Below, one piece after another: positions 43,443-51,291 of a stretch of DNA of 64,000 nt (positions are counted from its first letter, which is position 1; every line of letters begins with the position of its first letter). Position numbers and translations under genes: made by a program. Source of the DNA: Streptomyces sp. NBRC 110035 (lineage in GTDB: Bacteria > Actinomycetota > Actinomycetes > Streptomycetales > Streptomycetaceae); NCBI RefSeq assembly GCF_000829695.1, contig NZ_BBNN01000016.1:186001-250000 (forward strand), in the 5' to 3' direction. Under the pieces are notes generated by a model that searched no databases, was not told where the DNA came from, and was given only the letters and a program-made list of their open reading frames with translations.

Positions 43443-44138
43443 ATGTCACCTCGCCGAAGCTACGACCAGTACTGTTCCGCCGCCCGCGCGCTCGACGCCG
43501 TCGGCGACCGCTGGACCCTGCTGATCGTCCGCGAGCTCCTCGCCGGCCCGCGGCGCTACACCGACCTGCACGCGGACCTTCCCGGCGTCAGCACGGACGT
43601 ACTGGCCTCGCGACTGAAGGACATGGAGCGCGACGGGCTGGCCACCCGGCGGCGGCTGCCCCCGCCCGGTGCGGCCTACGTGTACGAACTCACGAGCCGT
43701 GGAAGCGGGTTGCTGCCCGTGCTGCACGCGCTCGGCGCGTGGGGGCAGGCGGCGCTGGGGGAGCGGCGGCCCACCGACGCGGTACGGGCGCACTGGTTCG
43801 CGCTGCCCCTGCTGCGTGCCCTGGAAGGAGTGGGCGCCGGTGAGGGCACGGGCGAGGGGGAGGGCGGCCTGGTCGAAGTCCGCCTGGAGGAAGGGCGGTT
43901 CCACCTGCGGGTCGGCGCCGGGAACGAGGCGGTTCACGGGAGCGGACCGGTCCACGGGAACGGGTCGGTCTACGGTGACGGACCCGCTCCCGGCGTGCCG
44001 GACGTCACCCTGGTCCTCGACACCGGCACCTGTACGGCGATCAGCCGCGGCGAGTCGACCGTCGCCGAGGCCGTACGGGACGGACGGGTGGCGGTGAGCG
44101 GCGACGGCACGCTGGCCAAGGCGCTCAGGGAGGCGTGA
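43443..44138 (+). CDS. HxlR-family winged-helix regulator with C-terminal extension
   Basis: 231 residues from the ATG at 43443. Residues 5-100 are a typical HxlR winged helix (YDQYCSAARALDAVGDRWTL, GVSTDVLASRLKDMERDGL) with a cysteine near the N-terminus, a position used for redox or aldehyde sensing in some members. The C-terminal 125 residues resemble a sterol-carrier-like or ligand-binding domain (DVTLVLDTGTCTAISRGEST). An internal Gly/His/Ser repeat (HGSGPVHGNGSVYGDGP) looks like a local expansion. Divergent from alaA. Confidence 0.8.
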   Translation: MSPRRSYDQYCSAARALDAVGDRWTLLIVRELLAGPRRYTDLHADLPGVSTDVLASRLKDMERDGLATRRRLPPPGAAYVYELTSRGSGLLPVLHALGAWGQAALGERRPTDAVRAHWFALPLLRALEGVGAGEGTGEGEGGLVEVRLEEGRFHLRVGAGNEAVHGSGPVHGNGSVYGDGPAPGVPDVTLVLDTGTCTAISRGESTVAEAVRDGRVAVSGDGTLAKALREA

Positions 44139-44175
44139 CGGGAAGCGGGACGGCGAGAACGGCCGTCGAAGGGGA

Positions 44176-44200
44176 GGAGGCCCGCACGGGGCGGGCCTCC
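44176..44200. terminator. Bidirectional hairpin terminator
   Basis: Perfect 10-base arms GGAGGCCCGC and GCGGGCCTCC with a 5-base loop, between the convergent HxlR gene and the VWA-pair gene ending at 44225. Confidence 0.75.
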
Positions 44201-44224
44201 TGAGGGCACATCACCCGCGTGGTT

Positions 44225-45061
44225 TCACGCGCCCGGCGGTACCCGGGACGGCCGTCCCGTACCCCGGGTCAGCCGGTGGCCGGCGACTCCGGCCAGGGCG
44301 GCCAGCGCACCGCCCACCGCGGTCCATACCCACCGGTCGGACCACCAGCCGGAGGTCCAGCCGTCCTCGGGCTCGAGGTCGGCCAGCACGGCGGTCGGCG
44401 AGTCGTCCCCGTCGCCCTCCTCGCCGTCGTCGGTCTCGTTCCGCAGTGCGACACCCGGCACCAGCGGCTCCGCGAGCGAGCCGTCGACCGCCGCCGCGCC
44501 ACCCATCTCCTTGGAGCCGGCACGGACTTCGGCGTCCACCGGCTGGCCCAGGTCGGACGCCGCGAGGTTCACCGCCGTGAGCCGGACGTAGTACGTGCCC
44601 GGCAGCGGGTCGTCGGCCCACGGCTCCGCCCAGGCGCGGACCGTGCGCAGCACGCACTTCAGCTCCACGGAGGCCGCGTCGGCCGCCGCGGTGCGGGTCT
44701 GGGCGCCGTACTGGCAGGCCTGCCGGCGGCGCAGGCCGTCGTACACGTCGACCCGCCAGGTCCCGGCGGCGTGCGTCTCGGGCAGCTTCACCGTCGCGTC
44801 GACGGTGGGACGTTGCCCCGCGTCCGCCGGGAACGACCAGTACAGGTAGTCGCCGACGGAGGCACGCGCCGTGGCGGTCTGCCCCTGCTCGAACTCCGTC
44901 GCGGTACGGAACGAGGTGCCCGCACGGGTCGGCCCGGCGGCGTCCTCGGACGCGCTGGGTGAGGGGGTGGAGTCGGCTGCCGCGGGGGCCACGGCAGCGG
45001 CGGCGAGTCCGGACGCCAGCAGAGCGGCGCCCAACAAGCGGGTGAAGCGGGTGATGCGCAT
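44225..45061 (-). CDS. Secreted, C-terminally anchored partner of the VWA protein
   Basis: 278 residues. A signal peptide (MRITRFTRLLGAALLASGLA ... APAAADS) precedes a beta-rich outside domain (GDYLYWSFPADAGQRPTVDA, TWRVDVYDGLRRRQACQYGA) and a C-terminal membrane helix (WVWTAVGGALAALAGVAGH) with a basic tail. Cys residues in RRRQACQYG and VELKCVLR could form a disulfide. Its ATG overlaps the stop of the VWA gene by one base, and both proteins share the same topology and related repeats. They probably work as an envelope pair; function unknown. Confidence 0.75.
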   Translation of the reverse strand: MRITRFTRLLGAALLASGLAAAAVAPAAADSTPSPSASEDAAGPTRAGTSFRTATEFEQGQTATARASVGDYLYWSFPADAGQRPTVDATVKLPETHAAGTWRVDVYDGLRRRQACQYGAQTRTAAADAASVELKCVLRTVRAWAEPWADDPLPGTYYVRLTAVNLAASDLGQPVDAEVRAGSKEMGGAAAVDGSLAEPLVPGVALRNETDDGEEGDGDDSPTAVLADLEPEDGWTSGWWSDRWVWTAVGGALAALAGVAGHRLTRGTGRPSRVPPGA

Positions 45062-46344
45062 CAGCTGGTCCTCCAGACCGCGAGCCGCCAGCGTGACAGC
45101 CGGCCCCAGACGAGACCGGCGAGGAAGCCCGTGAGGACCAGTGCGCCGAGCAGCCACCAGCCCCGGCCCAGGCCGAAGGAGGCCACGTCGCTCGACCCGC
45201 TCGGGCCGTCGACGACGTCGATGGTCAGTTCCAGCGGCAGGCCGGGCGTGGTCTTCACGCCGGAGCCCGGCGAGAACGAGTGGGTCACCGCCAGGCACAC
45301 CGTCTCGGCGGCGGGTTTGCCCTCGTCGTCACCACCGTCGTCGTCCCGTTCGGGCTTCGGGTAGCGCAGGCCGGCGGACAGGACGTCCGTGCGGCCGTTG
45401 CCCGTGGCCTCGCCGCGGACGATCTCCCGGCTGTGCACCGTGACGGCCCGCAGCAGCACGCCGTAGTCGGGGTTCACCGCCCGGTCGGCCGCCACGCTCA
45501 CCGAGGCGCGCAGTTCCTGGCCCGGCAGTACGTCCACGCGGTACCAGCGCTGCTGCCCGAACTCCTCACGGTCCGTGAACAGCCCGGACTCCAGCGTCGG
45601 CGCCTTCGCGCACGAGGCGCCGCCCTCGGTCGCGACCGGTGTCACCACCGGCTCGGCCGCGCGGTCCACCAGCTCGTTCACACGGTCGGCGAGTTCGTCC
45701 TGGTGCTCGACCGAGGTGTAGGTGCCGCCGGTCGCCTCGGCGATGCAGCTGAGCTGCCGGCTCAGTTCGGCGTTCGGCACCAGGCCCAGCGTGTCGATGG
45801 TCAGGCCGATCCCCTTGGCCGCGATCTCCCGGGCGACCTCGCACGGGTCGAGCGGGGCGCAGGTGTCCTCACCGTCGCTGATCAGCACGATGCGCCGGGA
45901 ACCGTCGCCGCCCTTGAAGTCGCCGGCCGCCTCCAGCAGGGCGGGGCCGATCGGGGTCCAGCCGGTCGGGCTCAGCGTGGCCACCGCCGTCTTGGCCTCG
46001 GTGCGGTCCAGCGGGCCGACCGGATAGAGCTGCGCGGTGTCCTTGCAGCCCTCCTTCCTGTCGTCGCCGGGGTAGTCGGCACCGAGGGTGCGGATCCCCA
46101 GCTCGACCTCCTCCGGCGTCGCGTCCAGCACCTCGTTGAACGCCTGCTTCGCCGCGGCCATCCGGGACTGCCCGTCGATGTCCCGGGTCCGCATCGAGCC
46201 GCTCACGTCGAGAACGAGGTCGACCTGGGGAGCGTCCCGGCCCGTGGGTTCACCGGCGGCCGCCGTGGACGGGAAGGCGAGCCCCGCCGACAGAGCGGCG
46301 AGCAGGACACCGACGCCTGCGGCCGGCCATTTTCTTCTGATCAT
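45061..46344 (-). CDS. Membrane-anchored von Willebrand factor A domain protein
   Basis: 427 residues. It has a signal peptide (MIRRKWPAAGVGVLLAALSA, cleavage near AAAG), a VWA domain with an intact MIDAS motif (VDLVLDVSGSMRTRD, plus TPIGPALLEAAGDF and LISDGEDTCAP), a beta domain of about 150 residues and a C-terminal membrane helix (WWLLGALVLTGFLAGLVWG). VWA domains bind metal and partner proteins, so an outside adhesion or assembly role is likely. Coupled by one-base overlap to the next gene, which encodes a similarly built protein. Confidence 0.85.
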   Translation of the reverse strand: MIRRKWPAAGVGVLLAALSAGLAFPSTAAAGEPTGRDAPQVDLVLDVSGSMRTRDIDGQSRMAAAKQAFNEVLDATPEEVELGIRTLGADYPGDDRKEGCKDTAQLYPVGPLDRTEAKTAVATLSPTGWTPIGPALLEAAGDFKGGDGSRRIVLISDGEDTCAPLDPCEVAREIAAKGIGLTIDTLGLVPNAELSRQLSCIAEATGGTYTSVEHQDELADRVNELVDRAAEPVVTPVATEGGASCAKAPTLESGLFTDREEFGQQRWYRVDVLPGQELRASVSVAADRAVNPDYGVLLRAVTVHSREIVRGEATGNGRTDVLSAGLRYPKPERDDDGGDDEGKPAAETVCLAVTHSFSPGSGVKTTPGLPLELTIDVVDGPSGSSDVASFGLGRGWWLLGALVLTGFLAGLVWGRLSRWRLAVWRTS

Positions 46345-46353
46345 CGGCGGATC

Positions 46354-47934
46354 CTATTGATCAGGGACGCCGTGTTTCAAAGCGGGGCTCCGGGGCCGGC
46401 CCTGCACGGCCTCGCCCTGAAGGGGATCGAGCAGTGGACTGGGCAGTTGTGCCCAGTCGTCCCCGGTCGTCCCCGGCGAAAGCCGCATCAGCGTCAGCGC
46501 CTTGGCGGGCAGCGGTTCGCCGCACAGTGCCGCGAGGTCCGGGGTGCGCGGCAGATCCCGTACGGCACTCTCCAACGCAGCGCGCAACGCCGGGCCGGAG
46601 CCGGTCGTGCCGGCCAGCGCGCCCGCCACCAGCGAACCGAACAGCTTGCGCCGCAGAGCCCGTTCGTCGTCCGTCACCATGCGGGCGGGCAGCCCGGGCG
46701 CGCGGACGCCGTGGCGGGCGAGTCGCGCGGGGCTGATCCGCAGATCGGCCAGATCGCGGTAGACCAGCCGCACCGGCTCCCCGTCCGACGCCAGCACCAC
46801 CAGCAGGTTCTGGCCGTGGGCCTCCAACGCAACGCCCACATCGAGGAGTTGCAGCCCGACCGTCAGGGCGAGCCGCGCGAACCGGGCCGTCCAGCCCGGG
46901 GAGCGGGGCAGTCCGGTCGCCGCCAGGGCCGCCACCGGCACCACCCGCTCCCCGGCCGCCGCGTACTCCTGCGGCGACTCGCGCACCACGGCCGCCAGAT
47001 CGGGGGAACCGGCCGCCGCGGCCCCCAGGGTGCGGGTGATGTGCAACAGCCCGCCGGTCCGCGCCGCCACCGACTCCCCGAACTCCGACAGCACCGCGGA
47101 CGCGGCGACCGAACCGAGCGAGATGTCCCGCACCGACGACGTCAGCCGCGCGCTCAACGCCGTCTTCACATGCGGCCCGTCGGGCAGTGCGAGCGTGCGC
47201 AGCGCCATCAGCGGACGCGCCGCCATCCGCTCCGCGGGCTCCCGCTCGAGCACATGCGCCGCCTGCCAGGGATGCACCGGGATCACCACCCGCCCTCCGT
47301 CCCGCAGCCACCGGGGCCAACTCCCCGTCACCAGACAGTCCCCGGCCGGCACCGCAACCAGCCCCAACTCCACGAGAGGCCGGTGCTCGGGCCCGTACGC
47401 CAGCTGCTCGGCCACCGAAAAACCTGGGCGGGAACGGCAGTTGGGATGAAACGGATGACCGTCGACCACCCGCTGCTCCCACTCCCAGTCGGACCTCCCG
47501 CCCCAGGCACCCACGCCCTCCCCGTCCTCCTCCGAAGACCCCGCCCGGGACAGCGCCAACGAAGCCACACTGTGAGCGAGTTCGGCGGCGAAGGCGGCCG
47601 AACGCGGCACGGCGAGCTCCCCCGTCAACCGCGCGGGATCGTCGTACGCCACCCCGTCCAGCCGTACGACGGTGACGTACGCGGCGGTCGCATACGGGTC
47701 CGGGCGCGGGCCGCGCAGCCGACGGCCGTCCGCCAGCCGCAGGGTGAGCCCGTCACCGTCCGGCTCCCGGCGCACGACCCACGGCAGCGGGTCGTGCGCG
47801 AGGCCGCGCCACAACCGGGTCAGCACGGCCGCGCGGGCCCCTGGCAGCGCCGCCGCGTACCGGGGTACCAGCGCGGGCCGTACGACGGCCAACTCGTCGG
47901 CGGTTTCGGTCTCGACGGCGAAGGGACGGTGCAC
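46354..47934 (-). CDS. IucA/IucC-family NIS siderophore synthetase
   Basis: 526 residues from a GTG with GAGGAG nine bases upstream. Motifs of NRPS-independent siderophore synthetases are present: VVDGHPFHPNCRSRPGFS with the following EQLAYGPEHRPL, PVHPWQ, TSSVRDISLGS and LEAHGQNLLVVLASDG. These enzymes adenylate a carboxylate such as citrate or succinate and condense it with an amine or alcohol. The usual Lys of the GHPxHPxxK box is replaced (NCRSR), a variation I recall in other actinomycete members. It is divergent from a second synthetase. Confidence 0.85.
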   Translation of the reverse strand: MHRPFAVETETADELAVVRPALVPRYAAALPGARAAVLTRLWRGLAHDPLPWVVRREPDGDGLTLRLADGRRLRGPRPDPYATAAYVTVVRLDGVAYDDPARLTGELAVPRSAAFAAELAHSVASLALSRAGSSEEDGEGVGAWGGRSDWEWEQRVVDGHPFHPNCRSRPGFSVAEQLAYGPEHRPLVELGLVAVPAGDCLVTGSWPRWLRDGGRVVIPVHPWQAAHVLEREPAERMAARPLMALRTLALPDGPHVKTALSARLTSSVRDISLGSVAASAVLSEFGESVAARTGGLLHITRTLGAAAAGSPDLAAVVRESPQEYAAAGERVVPVAALAATGLPRSPGWTARFARLALTVGLQLLDVGVALEAHGQNLLVVLASDGEPVRLVYRDLADLRISPARLARHGVRAPGLPARMVTDDERALRRKLFGSLVAGALAGTTGSGPALRAALESAVRDLPRTPDLAALCGEPLPAKALTLMRLSPGTTGDDWAQLPSPLLDPLQGEAVQGRPRSPALKHGVPDQ

Positions 47935-47980
47935 AGGCGGGCTCCTCGGGTACGAAAGGCGTTGCGGAACGAACCGGCCG

Positions 47981-48024
47981 GTCCGTGACGGACGTGCGGA
48001 GATACTGATCGCCTCCGTCCGGAC
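47981..48024. promoter_or_regulatory. Palindromes between divergent siderophore synthetases
   Basis: GTCCGT-G-ACGGAC (47981-47993) and GTCCGGAC (48017-48024) are perfect dyads in the 106-base intergenic region. No iron box is seen here, unlike at the FhuF-like gene. Confidence 0.4.
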
Positions 48025-48040
48025 CGACCGTAGGGAAACA

Positions 48041-49672
48041 GTGGAACGCGTGGACCTCATGCCCCCACCCGCAGACGACGACGCGGCACCCCGCGCCCAC
48101 GAAACCGGCCGGCCGGCCGCCCGCGCCGACGCGTACGCCGCCGCCCCGCTCCTGAACTGCCTCCTGCGCGAGGTCGCACAACCGCTGCCGGACGGCGAGG
48201 ACGAGGACAGGGACGAGGACACGGACCGGGGCCGGGGCCGAGAGCCGGGCGCCCCCCGGACACACCGCCTGCCGGGCACCCCCCGGACGTACCGTCTGCC
48301 GGGCACCCACCGCCTGCTGCGCGTCCACGGCACCCGCCGCAGCCCCACCGCCCCCGAGGTCCGCGCGCAGGACGGCACCTGGCACCGCCTCGGCCATCCG
48401 GAACTGGTCGACCTGGTCGCCGAGGAGCTGCGCCGGCACACCGGCGTGCCCAACCGGGAACTGGCGGCCGAGATGACCGACAGCCGCGACACGGTGGCCG
48501 CGCTGCTCACCGCACGGGCAGGCGCCGTCCCGCCCGCCGACCCCTACCTGCGCTCCGAGCAGTCCCTGCTCACCGGCCACACCCACCACCCCGCCCCCAA
48601 GGCCCGCGGCGCGGGCCCCGCGGCGAGCTGGCTGCCGTACGCACCGGAGGCGTACGCGCGTTTCCCGCTGACGCTGCTCGGCGTGCGTGAGGACACGGTC
48701 GTGGAGGAGGGCGACACGACGTCCCTGGACCACCTGGGCACCGCCCCGCCCGGCTACCGCCTCCTGCCCGCCCACCCCTGGCAACTGGAGCTGACGGCCG
48801 GGAGCCTGGCCCCCGCGTTCGCCGACGGCCGCCTGATCCGGCTGGGCACGACCGCGTTCCCGGTATGGCCCACCGCCGCGATCCGCACCGTGTACGCGCC
48901 CGCGCGGGACCTGTTCCTGAAGTTCAGCCTGGACGTGCGCATCACCAACGACGTCCGCCGTCTGTGGCGCCACGACCTGCTGAGGCTGAGCAGGACCGAC
49001 CGGGCCACGAGCGAGGCCTTCGCCGCCTCGGCCACGGCCGACGCCCCCGCGGCCTGGCTCAGCGACCGCGGCTACCGCACCGCGGACTTCGCCTTCGAGG
49101 AACTGGCCGTACTGGTCCGCGACGGTCTGCACGCCCACCTGCTCCCCGGCACGACCCCGCACCTGGCCGCAGCCCTGCCGGAGGACTACGCGGGCAACCC
49201 GCTGGCCACCACCCCCACCCCCGCCGCCTGGTGGAAGGCCTACCTGGCCCAGGTCGTCCCCCCGGTGCTGCGGGCCTTCGCCCGGCACGGCGTCGTGGTC
49301 GAGGCCCACCTGCAGAACACCCTGATCGCCGTCGGCACCGACGGCATGCCCGTACAGGCCCTGTACCGGGACGCGGAAGGCGTGAAACTGCTCCCGGAGG
49401 TGACGAGGGAAGCGGGCTGGGAGCGCCTCGTCTACTGCCTGATCGTCAACCACCTGACGGACATCGCGTCCGCCCTGACCGAACACCACCCGGGCCTCGC
49501 CCCGTGGCCCGCGGCCCGCCGGGAACTCTCCCGCCACCTACTCCCGGAGACCCGGGCCCTCCTCACCGCCCCCACCCTCCCCGCCAAAACCAACCTCCTG
49601 CTGCGCTGGACCCACGCCGACGGAGCCTCGGCCCGCTACGTGCCGGTCCCCAACCCCCTGGCGGAGCCGTAG
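48041..49672 (+). CDS. IucA/IucC-family NIS siderophore synthetase (second)
   Basis: 543 residues from the GTG at 48041 (AGGGA upstream); GTG at 48050 and ATG at 48059 are alternatives. It contains LTGHTHHPAPKARGAG (intact GHxxHPxxK box), LLPAHPWQLE, LKFSLDVRITNDVRRLW and VVVEAHLQNTLIAVGTDG. Two such synthetases commonly act in sequence on one scaffold. An inserted run of near-repeats, RTHRLPGTPRTYRLPGTHRL, near residue 75 reflects a short internal DNA duplication. No ligase partner, monooxygenase or transporter is adjacent, so the product cannot be named. Confidence 0.85.
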   Translation: MERVDLMPPPADDDAAPRAHETGRPAARADAYAAAPLLNCLLREVAQPLPDGEDEDRDEDTDRGRGREPGAPRTHRLPGTPRTYRLPGTHRLLRVHGTRRSPTAPEVRAQDGTWHRLGHPELVDLVAEELRRHTGVPNRELAAEMTDSRDTVAALLTARAGAVPPADPYLRSEQSLLTGHTHHPAPKARGAGPAASWLPYAPEAYARFPLTLLGVREDTVVEEGDTTSLDHLGTAPPGYRLLPAHPWQLELTAGSLAPAFADGRLIRLGTTAFPVWPTAAIRTVYAPARDLFLKFSLDVRITNDVRRLWRHDLLRLSRTDRATSEAFAASATADAPAAWLSDRGYRTADFAFEELAVLVRDGLHAHLLPGTTPHLAAALPEDYAGNPLATTPTPAAWWKAYLAQVVPPVLRAFARHGVVVEAHLQNTLIAVGTDGMPVQALYRDAEGVKLLPEVTREAGWERLVYCLIVNHLTDIASALTEHHPGLAPWPAARRELSRHLLPETRALLTAPTLPAKTNLLLRWTHADGASARYVPVPNPLAEP

Positions 49673-49721
49673 GCGCCGGCGGTTCGTACGCCGGCGCAAG
49701 GGGTCCTTTCCCTGCGCCCGA

Positions 49722-49964
49722 CCGGACGCGCATGCCGCGAAGCCACAGGACGAGGCCGCGTTCCTGGAGCAACTGGCCGCCGAACGCCGGGTGGTCGTCC
49801 GCCTGAAGGCGGAGCGGCTGTACGGGACGGCGCTCGACATCACCGGACAGGCGGACGGGCCGGGGAAACCGGCCCTCGCGCCGCGTCGGCGGTACGGCCG
49901 ACGAGCAGGCCGTCCCCGAGCTGTTCCGGGCCGAGGGCTCCGAGACCAAAAGCGGAAAATCTGA
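49722..49964 (+). pseudogene. Unidentified coding remnant after the siderophore gene
   Basis: A frame with GC-rich third positions but no usable start reads DEAAFLEQLAAERRVVVRLK then AERLYGTALDITGQADGPGK. A second frame then appears to continue it (GTADEQAVPELFRAEGSE), implying a frameshift near 49885. It fills most of the 334-base gap before the DUF4383 gene. Family not identified. Confidence 0.35.
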
Positions 49965-50006
49965 ACGATCTGCATCCAGCAGGACGGTTACCGTCGAAAA
50001 GCGGAC

Positions 50007-50573
50007 ATGAAGCTGCAAGACGAACTTCCAGTCGACCACCACCTGGCGACCGTCTACCGCTACGGTGCCGCCTTCTGCGGCCTCGTCCTGCTCGCCTTCG
50101 CCGGGCTCGGCTTCGCCGACGCGCTCAGTCCCTTCAGCACGTCGGGAAACACGATCGCCGGCATGACCAGCAACGTCGCGCTCAGTGTCATCTCCACCGT
50201 GGTGGGGCTGGCGCTGCTCGTCGGCGCCGCCATCGGCGGCAACTTCGCCTCCACCCTCAACATGACGGTGGGCGGGCTGTTCGTGCTGAGCGGCTTCGCC
50301 CACACCTTCGTGCTGGGCCGCCCCGCCAACATCCTGGACTTCGGCATGAGCAACGTGATCTTCAGCTACGTCATGGGGCTGCTCATCGCGACGTTCGGCA
50401 TGTACGGCCGGGTCTCCAGCAAGCTGTCCCACGACAACCCCTACTGGCAGCGCAGGCACTCCGACCGGGCGGCCCGGGAGGCGCAGGCTGCCGCACCGCG
50501 GGACGCGGGGCAGCAGTCACTGCCCCGGGCCGGGAGCCGGGACCCCCGGGGCGGACGCACCTCGCTCCGGTGA
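50007..50573 (+). CDS. DUF4383 membrane protein
   Basis: 188 residues with four membrane segments (about 22-42, 60-80, 86-105 and 117-137). The pattern YRYGAAFCGLVLLAFAGLGF with LNMTVGGLFVLSGF matches the DUF4383 family of actinomycete membrane proteins with no known role. The C-terminal 50 residues are charged and cytosolic. There is little ribosome-site signal before the ATG. It stands alone. Confidence 0.8.
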   Translation: MKLQDELPVDHHLATVYRYGAAFCGLVLLAFAGLGFADALSPFSTSGNTIAGMTSNVALSVISTVVGLALLVGAAIGGNFASTLNMTVGGLFVLSGFAHTFVLGRPANILDFGMSNVIFSYVMGLLIATFGMYGRVSSKLSHDNPYWQRRHSDRAAREAQAAAPRDAGQQSLPRAGSRDPRGGRTSLR

Positions 50574-50667
50574 CGCCGTGGACGAGCCGGCGCGGGGCGC
50601 GTGCCTCGCCGAGGGGGTGCCGTCGCCCCTGCGGGGGGCAGGCGGCACCACGGCGGTTCGGGGCCGG

Positions 50668-50886
50668 TTACCTGGCCCCGTCGAGGGCGGCGAGCGCCTG
50701 CGCCCAGCGGACGTACTTCAGCTCGGCGAGGTCCGCCACGGTCTTCACCCCGAACGCCTCCTGGAGCAGCTCGCCGTCACGGTCGGAGACCCCCTTCAGC
50801 GCGGCCACCGGGGCGGTCATGATCTCGGGCAGGCTCTTGTCCGCCCATGCCTTGTCCAGCACCTTGTCCAGGTCGATCGAAGCCAT
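50668..50886 (-). CDS. Small helix-hairpin-helix-like protein
   Basis: 72 residues from an ATG with GGAGGA upstream. Nearly the whole protein is one conserved unit: MASIDLDKVLDKAWADKSLP then PVAALKGVSDRDGELLQEAF and VADLAELKYVRWAQALAAL. The segment ALKGVSDRDGELLQEAFGV resembles a helix-hairpin-helix, a fold often used for DNA or protein binding. It is common in Streptomyces as a hypothetical protein. A palindrome overlaps its likely promoter. Confidence 0.75.
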   Translation of the reverse strand: MASIDLDKVLDKAWADKSLPEIMTAPVAALKGVSDRDGELLQEAFGVKTVADLAELKYVRWAQALAALDGAR

Positions 50887-50930
50887 GTGTGACATCCTCC
50901 AGAACGTGGGATCCGCTGTACGCGCGGAAC

Positions 50931-50948
50931 TTCTACAAACATGTAGAA
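50931..50948. promoter_or_regulatory. Palindrome TTCTAC-N6-GTAGAA
   Basis: Perfect 6-base arms (50931-50936 and 50943-50948) with AAACAT between, 45 bases before the 72-residue gene. The CTACA...TGTAG core resembles BlaI/MecI-type operators, but the spacing differs. Confidence 0.45.
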
Positions 50949-51080
50949 CCATAGGGCGGGTCTGTGCGGGAAAGGGCCTGCTCCGGGCGGGCGTGCCAAG
51001 AAAGGCCGAAACCGGGCTCTTGGGCTGGCCGACTTCGTGCCCCGGCCGCCTGCCGTCGTCCCTCGGCGCCGCTCGGTGTC

Positions 51081-51118
51081 CCGCCCGCGGGCCGGGGAAG
51101 GCGCCGGGCGGCTTTTTT
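51081..51118 (+). terminator. Intrinsic terminator with T-run in the leader of the CNNM operon
   Basis: CCGCCCG (51081-51087) pairs with CGGGCGG (51105-51111), followed by CTTTTTT. It is a textbook intrinsic terminator, rare in Streptomyces. No plus-strand gene lies upstream for over 500 bases, so it either ends an unseen short transcript or acts as an attenuator for the CNNM genes 174 bases downstream. Confidence 0.7.
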
Positions 51119-51291
51119 GCACCTCCTTTACAGTGGAGTGAGAGGCGGACAAGCCTGCTTCCGGCCACCGTCGTCACGGGTGGTCCGCGCGCTGTGAGAA
51201 GGAGCGGCGTTCCCCTGATGGGTGAGCCCCCTGGCACCGCCCGTGCCCTGCCCCGTCCGCCGTCCGTGAGCGCGGCACCGGGGGAGGCGCG

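Noticed and set aside
50950..51291. Calling a named riboswitch (for example M-box or yybP-ykoY)
   Set aside because: I could not match the conserved core bases of those classes by eye; only the terminator and some stems are certain.
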